This document shows, piece by piece, positions 18,031 to 27,683 of a DNA stretch of 64,000 nucleotides. Below the pieces are notes generated by a model. That model was given only the letters and a program-made list of their open reading frames with translations, was not told the DNA's origin and did no database searches. The translations under genes and the position numbers were made by a program. Source of the stretch: Flagellimonas spongiicola (lineage in GTDB: Bacteria; Bacteroidota; Bacteroidia; Flavobacteriales; Flavobacteriaceae); NCBI RefSeq assembly GCF_023502425.1, contig NZ_JAMFMA010000001.1:1054001-1118000 (forward strand), read 5' to 3'. Every line of letters starts with the position of its first letter. The stretch's first letter is position 1.

Positions 18031-18942
18031 ATGAATCAGCTTAGTAAATTGTGCATTTGCATTTTATGCTCCTTTGTATTCACAACCGAAGGTATCAAGG
18101 CACAACAACAATTGATGCCATTGGATGGGTCCAGTTTAACAGATCGCTGGCTGATTCAGAACGATACAGCAAAAACCTTTAGGATATTGCCCTATAAGCC
18201 AGTTTATGTATTGGGAATCAACTATACAAACGATATCAACAAATTACCTCAGAGTGATAATCCTTTAAACACAGTAACCACTCCAACGGAGTTTAACAAA
18301 GCCGAGCTTACATTTCAATTAAGCTTTAAGACTAGAATGGTCCGGCTGTTCAAAAACAAAAAACAGAAAGTTGATCTATGGGTGGCATACACTCAATTGT
18401 CCAAATGGCAGTTTTATAATGGACTTATCTCTAGACCTTTTAGAGAGACCAATTATGAACCGGAAGCCCTCATGGTTTTGCCCATGTCCTATAAATTTCT
18501 TGGATTGGATGGCGTTTATTTGGGAATTGGATTTAACCATCAAAGCAATGGTCGTTCCAACCCATATTCCCGCAGTTGGAACAGGGTGATGTTCCAAGCA
18601 GGTTGGGAAACTGAGCATTGGAGTTTTGTCTTGAATCCTTGGATTCGTATTCAAGAAGAAGCAATAGAAGACAACAATCCCGATATTGAAAATTATGTAG
18701 GTCAAGCAGAGTTTTTAACTGCTTTTTCCCAAAACAACCACAATATCAGTCTTGCATTACGTCATTCGTTAAAAGGAGGTGATGAGAGTAGGGGAAGTCT
18801 ACGCTTGGATTATGCCATCCGCCTGTTGGATTATTTGCATTTGCATGCCCAGATTTTTCATGGCTACGGAGAGAATCTTATTGATTACAACCATAAACAA
18901 ACGACCTTTGGGCTTGGTTTTTCGCTAATACGGTGGCGTTAA
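18031..18942 (+). CDS. pldA: Outer-membrane phospholipase A (OmpLA family)
   Basis: A 303-residue secreted barrel, signal peptide ending near residue 25 (IKAQ). The catalytic motif is intact: His170 and Ser172 in NHQSNGRS, and Asn184 in SWNRVMF exactly 12 residues after the Ser, the same spacing as Ser144 and Asn156 in E. coli PldA. It would hydrolyse phospholipids in the outer leaflet (A1/A2 and lysophospholipase activity), normally active as a calcium-dependent dimer under membrane stress. The C-terminal strand LGFSLIRWR is typical of a barrel end. No operon partner is evident. The symbol follows the family; orthology to E. coli is not shown. Confidence 0.88.
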   Translation: MNQLSKLCICILCSFVFTTEGIKAQQQLMPLDGSSLTDRWLIQNDTAKTFRILPYKPVYVLGINYTNDINKLPQSDNPLNTVTTPTEFNKAELTFQLSFKTRMVRLFKNKKQKVDLWVAYTQLSKWQFYNGLISRPFRETNYEPEALMVLPMSYKFLGLDGVYLGIGFNHQSNGRSNPYSRSWNRVMFQAGWETEHWSFVLNPWIRIQEEAIEDNNPDIENYVGQAEFLTAFSQNNHNISLALRHSLKGGDESRGSLRLDYAIRLLDYLHLHAQIFHGYGENLIDYNHKQTTFGLGFSLIRWR

Positions 18943-19059
18943 ATATCGCCACTTAATTCTACTTGGTTTATAGTTCGTTAAATCCAAAATCTATTATCGC
19001 CATTTCCATAATTTTGGCTATTTTGTTACTGATTTTCAACTGACTAATTCTTTTCCACT

Positions 19060-22000
19060 ATGAAACATTCCACGCTTCTCCATATAGTTGGGGCATTCCT
19101 GTTCTCAGCAGTTATGCTTGCCCAACAAAACAATTATGCTGATGCTTTAAAATCCTATGAATGGAGGGCAATTGGTCCAGCCAATATGGGTGGAAGGGTA
19201 ACAGATATCGATGGAATTCCTGGTGACCCGAGTACTTTTTATATATCTGGCGCTGATGGAGGTATTTTTAAAACCACCAATGGCGGAGTCGATTTTTCTC
19301 CCATTTTTGAAGGGCAGCGTGCCTATTCCATTGGGGCATTGACTATAGCGCCGTCGGATCACAATGTGCTATGGGTTGGAACCGGTGAAGGTGACCCAAG
19401 AAACAGTGTAGGATATGGCTGGGGTGTTTATCGTTCTGTAGATGCTGGTAAAAACTGGGAACATTTGGGATTAAAAGAGACGGAGCGCATCAAACGAATT
19501 GTTGTGGACCCAAATAACCCTGATGTAGCCTGCGTATGTGCATTAGGTAAGGAGTGGGGTGCTAATCCCGAACGAGGCGTGTTTAAAACCATGGATGGCG
19601 GTAAAACATGGGATAAAATCTTGTATATCGATGAAGACACGGGATGCGCCGATATTGCAATGGACAGGAGCAATCCCAGAATAATGTATGCAGGAATGTG
19701 GACGTTTCGAAGAAGACCTTGGCGTTTTGATGACGGAGGAAAAGAAACAGCAATTTACCGCACTATGGATGGCGGTAAGACATGGAAAAAGATAATGAAC
19801 GGACTCCCAAAAACGCCTATGGCAAGACCGGGAATCCATATAGCGCAAAGCGAACCAAACATTATTTATCTGATGACTGAATTTGAGGGTGGGGGAACGG
19901 CTTTCCGCTCCAACGATAGAGGTGATAATTGGTTTATGGTAAATGATGACCCAAATATTAACTTTAGACCTTTTTATTATAGCGATGTTAGGGTGGACCC
20001 AAACAATCCTGACATTCTCTTTTCCATTTCAGGAAGGCTAAGTCGATCCGTGGATGGCGGTAAATCTTGGAAACGAATAGCAACAACAGTACACGGAGAT
20101 CATCAAGCACTTTGGATTGACCCTACTAACTCAAATCGCGTACTTAATGGAAGTGATGGTGGATACCATATTTCCCATGATGGCGGCGATAGCTGGGAAA
20201 TCATAAACAATGTTGAATTATCGCAGTTCTATCAGATATTCATTGACAACAAAGATCCCTATAATATTTATGGGGGGCTACAGGATAATGGTACATGGGT
20301 AGGGCCAAGTAATTCCTTGTATTCGGCCGGAATTCTAAAGAGACATTGGAAAGGACTTGCCTTTGGAGATGGCTACTATGCCGTACCCGTTCCGGGAAGT
20401 GAACATGAAGTATATGCAAACTTGCAAGGAGGTGTTATTTTCCATGTCGATTCCCGCTATGGAAACGTGCGAACCATACATCCCTATCCTAAAATTATTG
20501 GTTCAGCTGGTGATGCCATTGAAAACCACAAGTATCGTTTTAATTGGGATGCCCCAATAGTGATTTCCCCACATGATTCAAATACAGTCTACACCGCCGG
20601 GAATGTAGTTTTTAAATCTACAGATCGCGGACATTCTTGGGAAGAAATCAGCGGTGATTTAACAACCAATGATAAATCCAAACAAAGAACTTCTGGGGGA
20701 GCGATTTATCAGGACAACACGGCAGCTGAATTTCATTGCACCATACTCTATTTGGATGAATCCCCAGTGGAAAAAGGTGTGATTTGGGCTGGTACTGACG
20801 ATGGCAATGTACAACTAACTCGAGATGGAGGTGCAACTTGGAAGAACCTTAAGGATCGTATCAAAGGACTTCCGCCATTTGCATGGGTGTCTAAAATCCA
20901 TGCATCAGAACATGATGCCGGAACGGCTTTCGTGACCGTGGACCAACATAGAATGGATGATTTTAGACCCTATGCCTTCATGACCACTGACTATGGAAAA
21001 ACGTGGTCTAAAATCACAAATGGTTTACCTCAGGATGACTATGTAAAAGTCATCCGGCAGGATCCTATAAATCCAAATCTTTTATATGCTGGAATGGAAC
21101 ATGGAATTTATGCCAGTTGGAATAAAGGACAATCTTGGTCTAAAATCAATAATAATTTACCAAATGTTTCTGTACGTGATCTACGAATACAACCAAGAGA
21201 CCGCGATTTGATTGTAGGTACACATGGCAGGGGAGCTTGGATTTTAGATGATATAAGACCGTTGCAGGAAATGGCCGATACGAAAGGTAAATCTGCGCAT
21301 ATTTTCCCGGTACGTAGATCAACCTTATGGCATATGTTCTGGCGAATAGAAAATCTAGGTGACCGTCACTATAGTGCAAAAAATCCTGATTACGGGGCTA
21401 ATATCAATTTTTATGTCTCGGATGAAAGCACAAATACTGCGGAAGTGGAGATTTTGGATTCCGACAATACTATCATTCGGACTTTAAAAGACACCACACT
21501 TCAAATTGGAGTAAATCGAATCGTCTGGGATTTAGGACATGAAGCCGCCACAAAGATGGATAATGACACTGGGGGAGGATTTTTCTCTGGTCCAATGCAT
21601 CCATTTGTTGCCCCAGGAAATTATACCGCCCGTTTAAAAGTAAATGGGGAAGTTCTAGAAACACCCATTGAAGTACGTGCAGATCCTAGAATGGAACTTA
21701 CACAAGAGGATTACGAATCCAAAACCAAAACGTTGTTGGAACTTCGGGAATTATTATCTCGTACACATGTGATGATCAATAACACCAATACGTATTTGAC
21801 GCAACTAAAGGCGTTAAAGGCCAAATTGGAACAAAACAAAGAACAGAATATTGAGCAATCACTAGTTGACGAAATTACAAGCGCGATACGAAAAATTACA
21901 GATTTACAAGATGATATCTTAAAAAGACCTCCGCCATCAATGACGTATCGTCAAAGACCACGAATACGAGAGGAAATCCGCTCCGTGATGCGAGCGGTAA

Positions 22001-22170
22001 ACAGCGCAACAGCCAAACCAACACAACCGCAATTGGCAAGGTTGACGGAATTAAAAGGCGAGGTTAACGCCGCCAAAAGTACATTGAATAGCATCATAAA
22101 TACTGAGATTAAGGGAATCAACACCAAATCGGCCAATATTCCACAAATTTCGGTAGGTGGCACTAATTGA
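19060..22170 (+). CDS. Large secreted BNR/sortilin-like beta-propeller protein
   Basis: A 1036-residue exoprotein, signal peptide ending near residue 22 (MLAQ). Most of the chain (30-730) is a VPS10/BNR-type propeller with Asp-box repeats such as SVDAGKNWEHLG, TMDGGKTWDKI, SVDGGKSWKRI and TRDGGATWKNL. Residues 760-870 form a sandwich and 870-1000 a helical tail. Such proteins are usually annotated glycosyl hydrolase or WD40/YVTN/BNR-like, but no glycosidase catalytic residues could be assigned, so a binding or peptidase-associated role is equally possible. It has a paralogue of matching layout at 54237-57488. A LytTR regulator starts about 50 bases downstream. Confidence 0.85.
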   Translation: MKHSTLLHIVGAFLFSAVMLAQQNNYADALKSYEWRAIGPANMGGRVTDIDGIPGDPSTFYISGADGGIFKTTNGGVDFSPIFEGQRAYSIGALTIAPSDHNVLWVGTGEGDPRNSVGYGWGVYRSVDAGKNWEHLGLKETERIKRIVVDPNNPDVACVCALGKEWGANPERGVFKTMDGGKTWDKILYIDEDTGCADIAMDRSNPRIMYAGMWTFRRRPWRFDDGGKETAIYRTMDGGKTWKKIMNGLPKTPMARPGIHIAQSEPNIIYLMTEFEGGGTAFRSNDRGDNWFMVNDDPNINFRPFYYSDVRVDPNNPDILFSISGRLSRSVDGGKSWKRIATTVHGDHQALWIDPTNSNRVLNGSDGGYHISHDGGDSWEIINNVELSQFYQIFIDNKDPYNIYGGLQDNGTWVGPSNSLYSAGILKRHWKGLAFGDGYYAVPVPGSEHEVYANLQGGVIFHVDSRYGNVRTIHPYPKIIGSAGDAIENHKYRFNWDAPIVISPHDSNTVYTAGNVVFKSTDRGHSWEEISGDLTTNDKSKQRTSGGAIYQDNTAAEFHCTILYLDESPVEKGVIWAGTDDGNVQLTRDGGATWKNLKDRIKGLPPFAWVSKIHASEHDAGTAFVTVDQHRMDDFRPYAFMTTDYGKTWSKITNGLPQDDYVKVIRQDPINPNLLYAGMEHGIYASWNKGQSWSKINNNLPNVSVRDLRIQPRDRDLIVGTHGRGAWILDDIRPLQEMADTKGKSAHIFPVRRSTLWHMFWRIENLGDRHYSAKNPDYGANINFYVSDESTNTAEVEILDSDNTIIRTLKDTTLQIGVNRIVWDLGHEAATKMDNDTGGGFFSGPMHPFVAPGNYTARLKVNGEVLETPIEVRADPRMELTQEDYESKTKTLLELRELLSRTHVMINNTNTYLTQLKALKAKLEQNKEQNIEQSLVDEITSAIRKITDLQDDILKRPPPSMTYRQRPRIREEIRSVMRAVNSATAKPTQPQLARLTELKGEVNAAKSTLNSIINTEIKGINTKSANIPQISVGGTN

Positions 22171-22223
22171 TTTGTGATAAAAGTGCCATCTTTAAACGCG
22201 ATAATAAAATCACAATAGAGGAG

Positions 22224-23018
22224 ATGACTGCTTTAAACAAACCTATCTCATCAAAAATTGTAATAGCAGTTTATGGCACAGCGCTTTTAATTGCTGTGCT
22301 ACTGCAATTGAGTCATTACGTTTTTTATTATGGTCAAAACGTGGGACGTTCCTTTGTTTGGTCCCTAGTGGATTGGAGTATATGGTTTTTGATTTTCACG
22401 CTCATATTCCAAATCAAAAACAATCATCAGGGGTTTATAAGCAAAATCCCTAGGGGCTTGGAATTGACTATTTGCTGTTTTAGCGTACCAATTTTACATG
22501 TTTTGATTTCCAACCTGTCCTTCCTTGTCATTTTTGAACCTAGCAGACCTTTCATTGATGACGTTTTGCATCAATTATCCAAGAAATGGTTTCAAAACCT
22601 TTATATCACTATTGGTCTCTATTTTTTATTCGATTATGTATACGGCACCTTTCTGAAAAGCAATACAAAGACACCAACTGAAGCGAGAAAGAAAAAACTA
22701 GTCGTTAAGGATGGTAAATCCAAATATCAATTAAATCCTGCGGAGATAGAGTGGGTAGAGTCTGCAAAGAACTACCTCACGATAAGTATGATAAACGGAG
22801 AGCAAATCGTTGTGCGTAATACGTTGCAATCGGTTTTCGACAGTTTAAAAGAGTATGATTTCATTCGAGTAAGTCGGTCAACAATTATCAATATAAGTGT
22901 AATTTATGCTGTAAAAAAGCGGTCAAAGTACTCTTATTCAGTTCAAACCAAGTCCAATAAGACCTTCCCTATAGGCAAAACCTTTGTTAAATCCACCCTG
23001 TCCCAAATTCAGCATTGA
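22224..23018 (+). CDS. LytTR DNA-binding regulator with membrane N-terminus
   Basis: A 264-residue protein with about four hydrophobic helices (residues 10-145) and a C-terminal LytTR domain (about 165-264: IEWVESAKNYLTISMINGEQIVVRNTLQSVFDSL, FIRVSRSTIINIS). The layout is a one-component membrane sensor/regulator without a receiver domain. The ATG at 22224 is preferred because a GAGGAG sequence directly precedes it; the longer frame opens with TTG at 22167 and overlaps the upstream gene. The closeness to the BNR exoprotein suggests co-transcription. Confidence 0.85.
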   Translation: MTALNKPISSKIVIAVYGTALLIAVLLQLSHYVFYYGQNVGRSFVWSLVDWSIWFLIFTLIFQIKNNHQGFISKIPRGLELTICCFSVPILHVLISNLSFLVIFEPSRPFIDDVLHQLSKKWFQNLYITIGLYFLFDYVYGTFLKSNTKTPTEARKKKLVVKDGKSKYQLNPAEIEWVESAKNYLTISMINGEQIVVRNTLQSVFDSLKEYDFIRVSRSTIINISVIYAVKKRSKYSYSVQTKSNKTFPIGKTFVKSTLSQIQH

Positions 23019-23133
23019 GACATACTTCCCATATACATTGACGTATATCCCAAACCTAGTTTCTAGTAGTCTCTAGTCCAGAAAGGCAATCTAATTTTAA
23101 CTGAAGGAGGAATAAAACAATAGAAACTTCAGT

Positions 23134-24276
23134 ATGAACAAGAGAGATTTTTTAAAGGCATTTTCAGGGTCGGTATTGTTGGCTGCAACATCCCCGATGC
23201 TATATGGGAAAACCAAACGCAGCAATAAGAATGTATTGGTTCTTGGCGGAACTAACTTTGTTGGCCCTAGTATTGTAGAGGCATTTCTTGACAATGGTTG
23301 GTCCGTGACACTGCTAAATAGAGGCATAACCAATCCAGACCTTTTTCCAGAGCTACCATTGATCAAATGTGATCGTGAAAAGGAGGATCGCTTGGATTTG
23401 AAAGCTAATGCGGAGACCATTAGAAATACATATTGGAACTGTGTTGTTGATACATGGCAAAAATCGCCTAAGGCTGTACAGGATTTTATTGATGAATTCA
23501 AAGAAGACTTTGGTCATTACCACTATATTTCATCAGTTTCAGTATATCATGATTGGAATGAAATGGGAATCAAGGAAACAGCCAACCTAAATCCTGTACC
23601 TGAATTTCCCAACCGAATTGAAACCAATTTCAGGTACGCCATCCGTAAGACATTAGCGGAAAATACAATTGCCGAAACGCTATCTAGATACACGGTCTAC
23701 CGCTCTCATGGGATGCGGGATTTTAGAAGGCCAGACCATACAAATCCCAACGAAGAAAACTATTGGCCAATACGATTTGCACGAGGTGGTGATATATTGG
23801 TTCCTGATGCCAAAAAGCACTTTTACCAAATGACTGATGTGAAAAGTCTTTGCAAGTTTATCGTCACCTGTGCAGAGAATAATAATTACGGACCATTTAA
23901 TGTGGCCTATAAATCCATTCCTTTCAGGGATTATATCAAAAATCTGATCAAGGTAACGGGCAAGCCTAAAAAACTGGTATGGGTTGATGGTGATTTTTTG
24001 ATCGAACAGGGGCTTATTCCGTACAAGATTGTTTCAGCTTGGAAACCCAATCCAAAAGGCTCCTATCATTTCGACATTAACAAGGCATTGAAAAATGGTT
24101 TAAAGAATAGGTCTTTGAAAAAGTTGATTGTGGATCAGATAAGGGGGTATAAAAGTAGATACCCCAATGATGAGTTGCGGTTTGGGGAAGTCAATAAGGG
24201 TATTAAAGTAGGCGGATTTTCCATGGAAAAAGAACGGGAGATCATTCAGAAATGGGAAAAATTAAAGAAGAAGTAG
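23134..24276 (+). CDS. Exported NAD-dependent epimerase/dehydratase-like protein
   Basis: A 380-residue extended SDR. The N-terminus (MNKRDFLKAFSGSVLLAAT) resembles a Tat signal but has KR in place of RR, so export route is uncertain. The nucleotide motif is LGGTNFVG (about residues 38-45). The rest (VDTWQKSPKAVQDFIDEF, YHYISSVSVYHDW, YRSHGMRD) matches the NAD-epimerase family found in Bacteroidota, with SxY in place of a clear YxxxK. Substrate unknown, perhaps a sugar-derived compound. No operon partner is close. Confidence 0.8.
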   Translation: MNKRDFLKAFSGSVLLAATSPMLYGKTKRSNKNVLVLGGTNFVGPSIVEAFLDNGWSVTLLNRGITNPDLFPELPLIKCDREKEDRLDLKANAETIRNTYWNCVVDTWQKSPKAVQDFIDEFKEDFGHYHYISSVSVYHDWNEMGIKETANLNPVPEFPNRIETNFRYAIRKTLAENTIAETLSRYTVYRSHGMRDFRRPDHTNPNEENYWPIRFARGGDILVPDAKKHFYQMTDVKSLCKFIVTCAENNNYGPFNVAYKSIPFRDYIKNLIKVTGKPKKLVWVDGDFLIEQGLIPYKIVSAWKPNPKGSYHFDINKALKNGLKNRSLKKLIVDQIRGYKSRYPNDELRFGEVNKGIKVGGFSMEKEREIIQKWEKLKKK

Positions 24277-24449
24277 CAGTAGGGCGTTTGGTTGTTTCGC
24301 TTTGAAATAATACATAGAATACATTTTCAAAAACAATTTATTTAGATGTCTGGATTATATAATGTTGTTCTTTAGACCCAAAACAATGTCGTTCAGATAA
24401 AAAGCGATTAAGTTAAGCGTCGAAATCCCTAATTTCCTGTTCATTAGGC

Positions 24450-26657
24450 ATGGGATTCAAACGCACTATTTACATTCCACAGCATTTAGGCTTGTTAGTT
24501 TTTTTCTTAGGTTTTGGACCATTCGTATCCAATGCCCAAAAAAAGAATGCCGATTTTCGATATCATATTCAAAAAACCATCAATCCCATTGTAATAGATG
24601 GGGTCGTGGATGAACAAGCGTGGCAGGTAACTGATGTGGCGAAGGATTTCTTTATGGTGCTGCCCATGGATGAGGGAAAGGCCAATGAAACCTCTGAAAT
24701 CCGAATGACTTACGATGACAAGAATATATACCTCGCAGCTACTTTTTTCAATAGTGTGCATGGCCAATATTTTGTGGAATCCCTTAGACGGGACTTTTCT
24801 TTTGGAAAAAACGACAACTTCTTACTTTTCATGGATCCCTTCAACAACCAAACCACAGGTTTTTCATTTGGTTCCAATGCGGCAGGTGCCCAATGGGATG
24901 GCACGATGTTCAATGGTGGTAGAGTAGATCTGAATTGGGATACTAAATGGATTTCCAAGGTAAAACAGGATCCCGATAAATGGGTTGTGGAAATGGCGAT
25001 TCCCTTTAAATCCATTAGATATGAAGATGGAGTAACCGAGTGGGGCATAAATTTTAGTCGGTTAGACCTGAAATCCAGTGAAAAATCCAGTTGGACGCCT
25101 ATTCCTCGACAATTTCCAACTGCTTCCTTGGCGTATACCGGTGTTTTGGTATGGGACAAACCACCACCGGCACCAAAGACAAACTTTTCAGTGATTCCCT
25201 ATGTACTGGGCGAATTGAACCAAGATTTTGATACTCCGGAAGTATTTGATAAAAGGGTAGGAGGCGACGTAAAGATCAGTCTGAGTTCTTCGCTAAACTT
25301 GGATTTAACGGTGAACCCGGATTTTTCTCAAGTTGAAGTAGACCGTCAAGTCACCAATTTAGACCGTTTTGAACTGTTTTTTCCAGAGCGAAGACAATTC
25401 TTTCTTGAAAATGCCGATCTCTTTGCGAATTTTGGTTATTCCACCATCCGTCCGTTCTTTTCCAGACGGATTGGATTGGGTGTACCGATAAGGGCAGGAG
25501 TAAGACTAAGCGGTAATTTAAACGAGAATTGGCGCTTGGGGGTAATGGATATGCAAACTGCCCAAATTGAAGAAACAGGGCTGCCCAGCCAGAACTTTGC
25601 GGTACTATCGCTACAGCGTAAAGTGTTTAGTCGTTCCAGTATTGGACTGTTAATGGTGAATAAGGAATCGCTGCGTTATCCGCAGGAAACGGACTCCTTG
25701 CGAACGGTATTTCCAAAATTCAATCGGAATCTGGGTGTGGAATACAACCTGGCTTCTTCCAATAATCTATGGACAGGAAAAGCTTTTGTATTGAAATCTT
25801 TTGCTCCCGGACGAATCAACGGAAATGGCATTACCCAGGCTGCCAATTTGGAGTATCGCAGTCGAATTTGGAATTGGGGTGTACAGCAGCAATCGGTTGG
25901 AGCAAATTATTCAGCCGAGGTTGGTTTTGTTCCACGCAAGGATTTTATTAACCTTAATGCGTTTGCAGGTCATACCTTTTTCCCAAAAAAAGAAGAGGGT
26001 AAATTGGTCAGTCATGGTCCAAGGATAAATAGCAGCTATTTTCTAAATCAAAAATGGGAGCGTACAGATAATTTTACGGAATTGGAATACTTACTCAGTT
26101 TTAGAAACCGTAGTAGTTTTGAAGTGGGTTATGTGGATGAATACGTAGAGTTGTTGGAACCTTTTGACCCTACTCGTTCAGGAAAGGATTCCTTGGCAAC
26201 CGGAACCAAACATCGATGGAAAGGTGTACGGATGGATTATGCCTCTAAACCACAAAGTATGTTTACCTACACTGCTGGGGGGTATTATGGGGGCTATTAT
26301 TTGGATGGTCGCCGTCTCAATATTAATGGTAACCTAGGATACCGCTTTCAACCTTATGTAAGCCTCAACGCCAACCTTAGCTACAATCATATAAGTTTAC
26401 CTTCACCTTGGAACGATACTGAATTTTGGTTGATTGGTTCCGAGGTAGATATCACTTTCACAAATACCCTGTTTTTTGCTACCCTGTTCCAGTATAACGA
26501 GCAATCGCGTAATTTTAACTTAAACTCACGTTTTCAGTGGCGTTACAAACCTGCTTCGGATTTGTTTTTGGTCTATACAAACACCCAATTATTGGACCCC
26601 AATGTAGGAAAGAGTTGGTCGTTGACACTTAAATTCACCCATTGGTTTAATTGGTAA
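24450..26657 (+). CDS. DUF5916 outer-membrane protein with CBM9-like domain
   Basis: A 735-residue exoprotein. After a signal peptide (cleavage near NAQ, residue 29), residues 40-230 are a family 9 carbohydrate-binding-like domain (INPIVIDGVVDEQAWQ, MTYDDKNIYLAATFFN). The rest is a predicted beta-barrel (FPERRQFFLENADLFANF, then many aromatic strands) ending in LKFTHWFNW. This is the DUF5916 arrangement, thought to sit in the outer membrane and bind a polymer; function unknown. It stands upstream of a DUF1080 lipoprotein and a sugar-dehydrogenase-type lipoprotein, which fits a carbohydrate-related region. Confidence 0.87.
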   Translation: MGFKRTIYIPQHLGLLVFFLGFGPFVSNAQKKNADFRYHIQKTINPIVIDGVVDEQAWQVTDVAKDFFMVLPMDEGKANETSEIRMTYDDKNIYLAATFFNSVHGQYFVESLRRDFSFGKNDNFLLFMDPFNNQTTGFSFGSNAAGAQWDGTMFNGGRVDLNWDTKWISKVKQDPDKWVVEMAIPFKSIRYEDGVTEWGINFSRLDLKSSEKSSWTPIPRQFPTASLAYTGVLVWDKPPPAPKTNFSVIPYVLGELNQDFDTPEVFDKRVGGDVKISLSSSLNLDLTVNPDFSQVEVDRQVTNLDRFELFFPERRQFFLENADLFANFGYSTIRPFFSRRIGLGVPIRAGVRLSGNLNENWRLGVMDMQTAQIEETGLPSQNFAVLSLQRKVFSRSSIGLLMVNKESLRYPQETDSLRTVFPKFNRNLGVEYNLASSNNLWTGKAFVLKSFAPGRINGNGITQAANLEYRSRIWNWGVQQQSVGANYSAEVGFVPRKDFINLNAFAGHTFFPKKEEGKLVSHGPRINSSYFLNQKWERTDNFTELEYLLSFRNRSSFEVGYVDEYVELLEPFDPTRSGKDSLATGTKHRWKGVRMDYASKPQSMFTYTAGGYYGGYYLDGRRLNINGNLGYRFQPYVSLNANLSYNHISLPSPWNDTEFWLIGSEVDITFTNTLFFATLFQYNEQSRNFNLNSRFQWRYKPASDLFLVYTNTQLLDPNVGKSWSLTLKFTHWFNW

Positions 26658-26743
26658 TGTTCCCGAAGTTTATTGTTATTTTAGATTTCTGAAAATTAAG
26701 CGCTAGTTAGTTGCCCATTAAATTCTATTATACACCTTACAAA

Positions 26744-27517
26744 ATGCTACGAACTTCCCTTTTACCTGCCTTGCTGTTATTGTTTATCACTACTTCTTGC
26801 AAAAAGGAAGAAAAAAAGAAATTTGAAGTTGAACGCAGTAAGGAATTGGCGATTCAAAACCAAGTACACAATCAATTGCTGGATATTGAAAAGGAAGAAG
26901 GATGGGAACTGCTTTTTGATGGCGAAACACTTGATGGATGGCACCTTTACAATAAACCTGATTCCACTCAATTTTCAGCTTGGGAGGTACGGGAAGGCAC
27001 TCTATTTTGCAATGCTACGGATGAATCAAAAGTTTTTGGGGATTTGGTAACCGACAAGGCCTATGAAAACTATGAACTGGTTTTTGAATGGCAGATGGGC
27101 TTACGTGGAAATGGTGGTGTTTTCGTGAATGTACAGGAAACACCGGATTATACCGCTACCTATCAGACGGGGCCAGAATACCAATTGTTGGAACCCGCAC
27201 ATATGGATACAAAAACACCTTTGAAAAGACCGGGATGTCTTTGGGGGTTATCACCACAGGTCAATACTGTAGAGGCCAATCCTACAGGACAATGGAATAC
27301 CGCACGAATTGTGCAAAAAGAAGGGAAATTGCAGTTCTACCTTAATGGCAAGCAGACAGCCGAAGAAGATTTAACTTCCGTGGTTTGGAGAAACAAAGTC
27401 AACGGTTCTGGCTTTAAAGATGCGCCAGGTTTTGGAAAGGCTACCCAGGGTAAAATTGCGCTTCAAAACTGGTATTTCGAATCCTGGTTCAGAAATATGA
27501 AGATTCGGGAACTTTAA
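26744..27517 (+). CDS. DUF1080 (3-keto-disaccharide hydrolase-type) lipoprotein
   Basis: A 257-residue lipoprotein: MLRTSLLPALLLLFITTSC gives the lipobox Cys. Residues 55-257 carry the DUF1080 signature (GWELLFDGETLDGWHLYNKP, FEWQMGLRGNGGVFVNVQE, GPEYQLLEP, WYFESWFRNMKIREL). Some DUF1080 proteins of Bacteroidota hydrolyse 3-keto-glycosides; others only bind sugars. ATG at 26744 is chosen over the upstream TTG at 26711 because only it begins a normal signal sequence. Neighbours are the DUF5916 barrel and the cytochrome c/GSDH lipoprotein. Confidence 0.87.
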   Translation: MLRTSLLPALLLLFITTSCKKEEKKKFEVERSKELAIQNQVHNQLLDIEKEEGWELLFDGETLDGWHLYNKPDSTQFSAWEVREGTLFCNATDESKVFGDLVTDKAYENYELVFEWQMGLRGNGGVFVNVQETPDYTATYQTGPEYQLLEPAHMDTKTPLKRPGCLWGLSPQVNTVEANPTGQWNTARIVQKEGKLQFYLNGKQTAEEDLTSVVWRNKVNGSGFKDAPGFGKATQGKIALQNWYFESWFRNMKIREL

Positions 27518-27575
27518 TACTTGTCCTTAAATTACATTCAAGAGGGTCTTTACCCATACTTTAAGGGAAAATAAG

Positions 27576-27596
27576 ACGTTACATATAATGTAACGT
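27576..27596. promoter_or_regulatory. Perfect inverted repeat, candidate operator
   Basis: Two 9-bp arms, ACGTTACAT and ATGTAACGT, are exact reverse complements around a 3-base ATA centre. The site lies in the 166-base gap between the DUF1080 gene and the sugar-dehydrogenase gene, about 90 bases before the latter. There is no T run, so an operator for a dimeric repressor or activator is more likely than a terminator. The binding protein is unknown. Confidence 0.5.
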
Positions 27597-27683
27597 TAGC
27601 ACTCTAATTACTTGGACACTTCACAATTGCCTTGTCTTTGGTTAGTAAAGCTATAGCATTTCATCCCCATTAAATGAACACGT

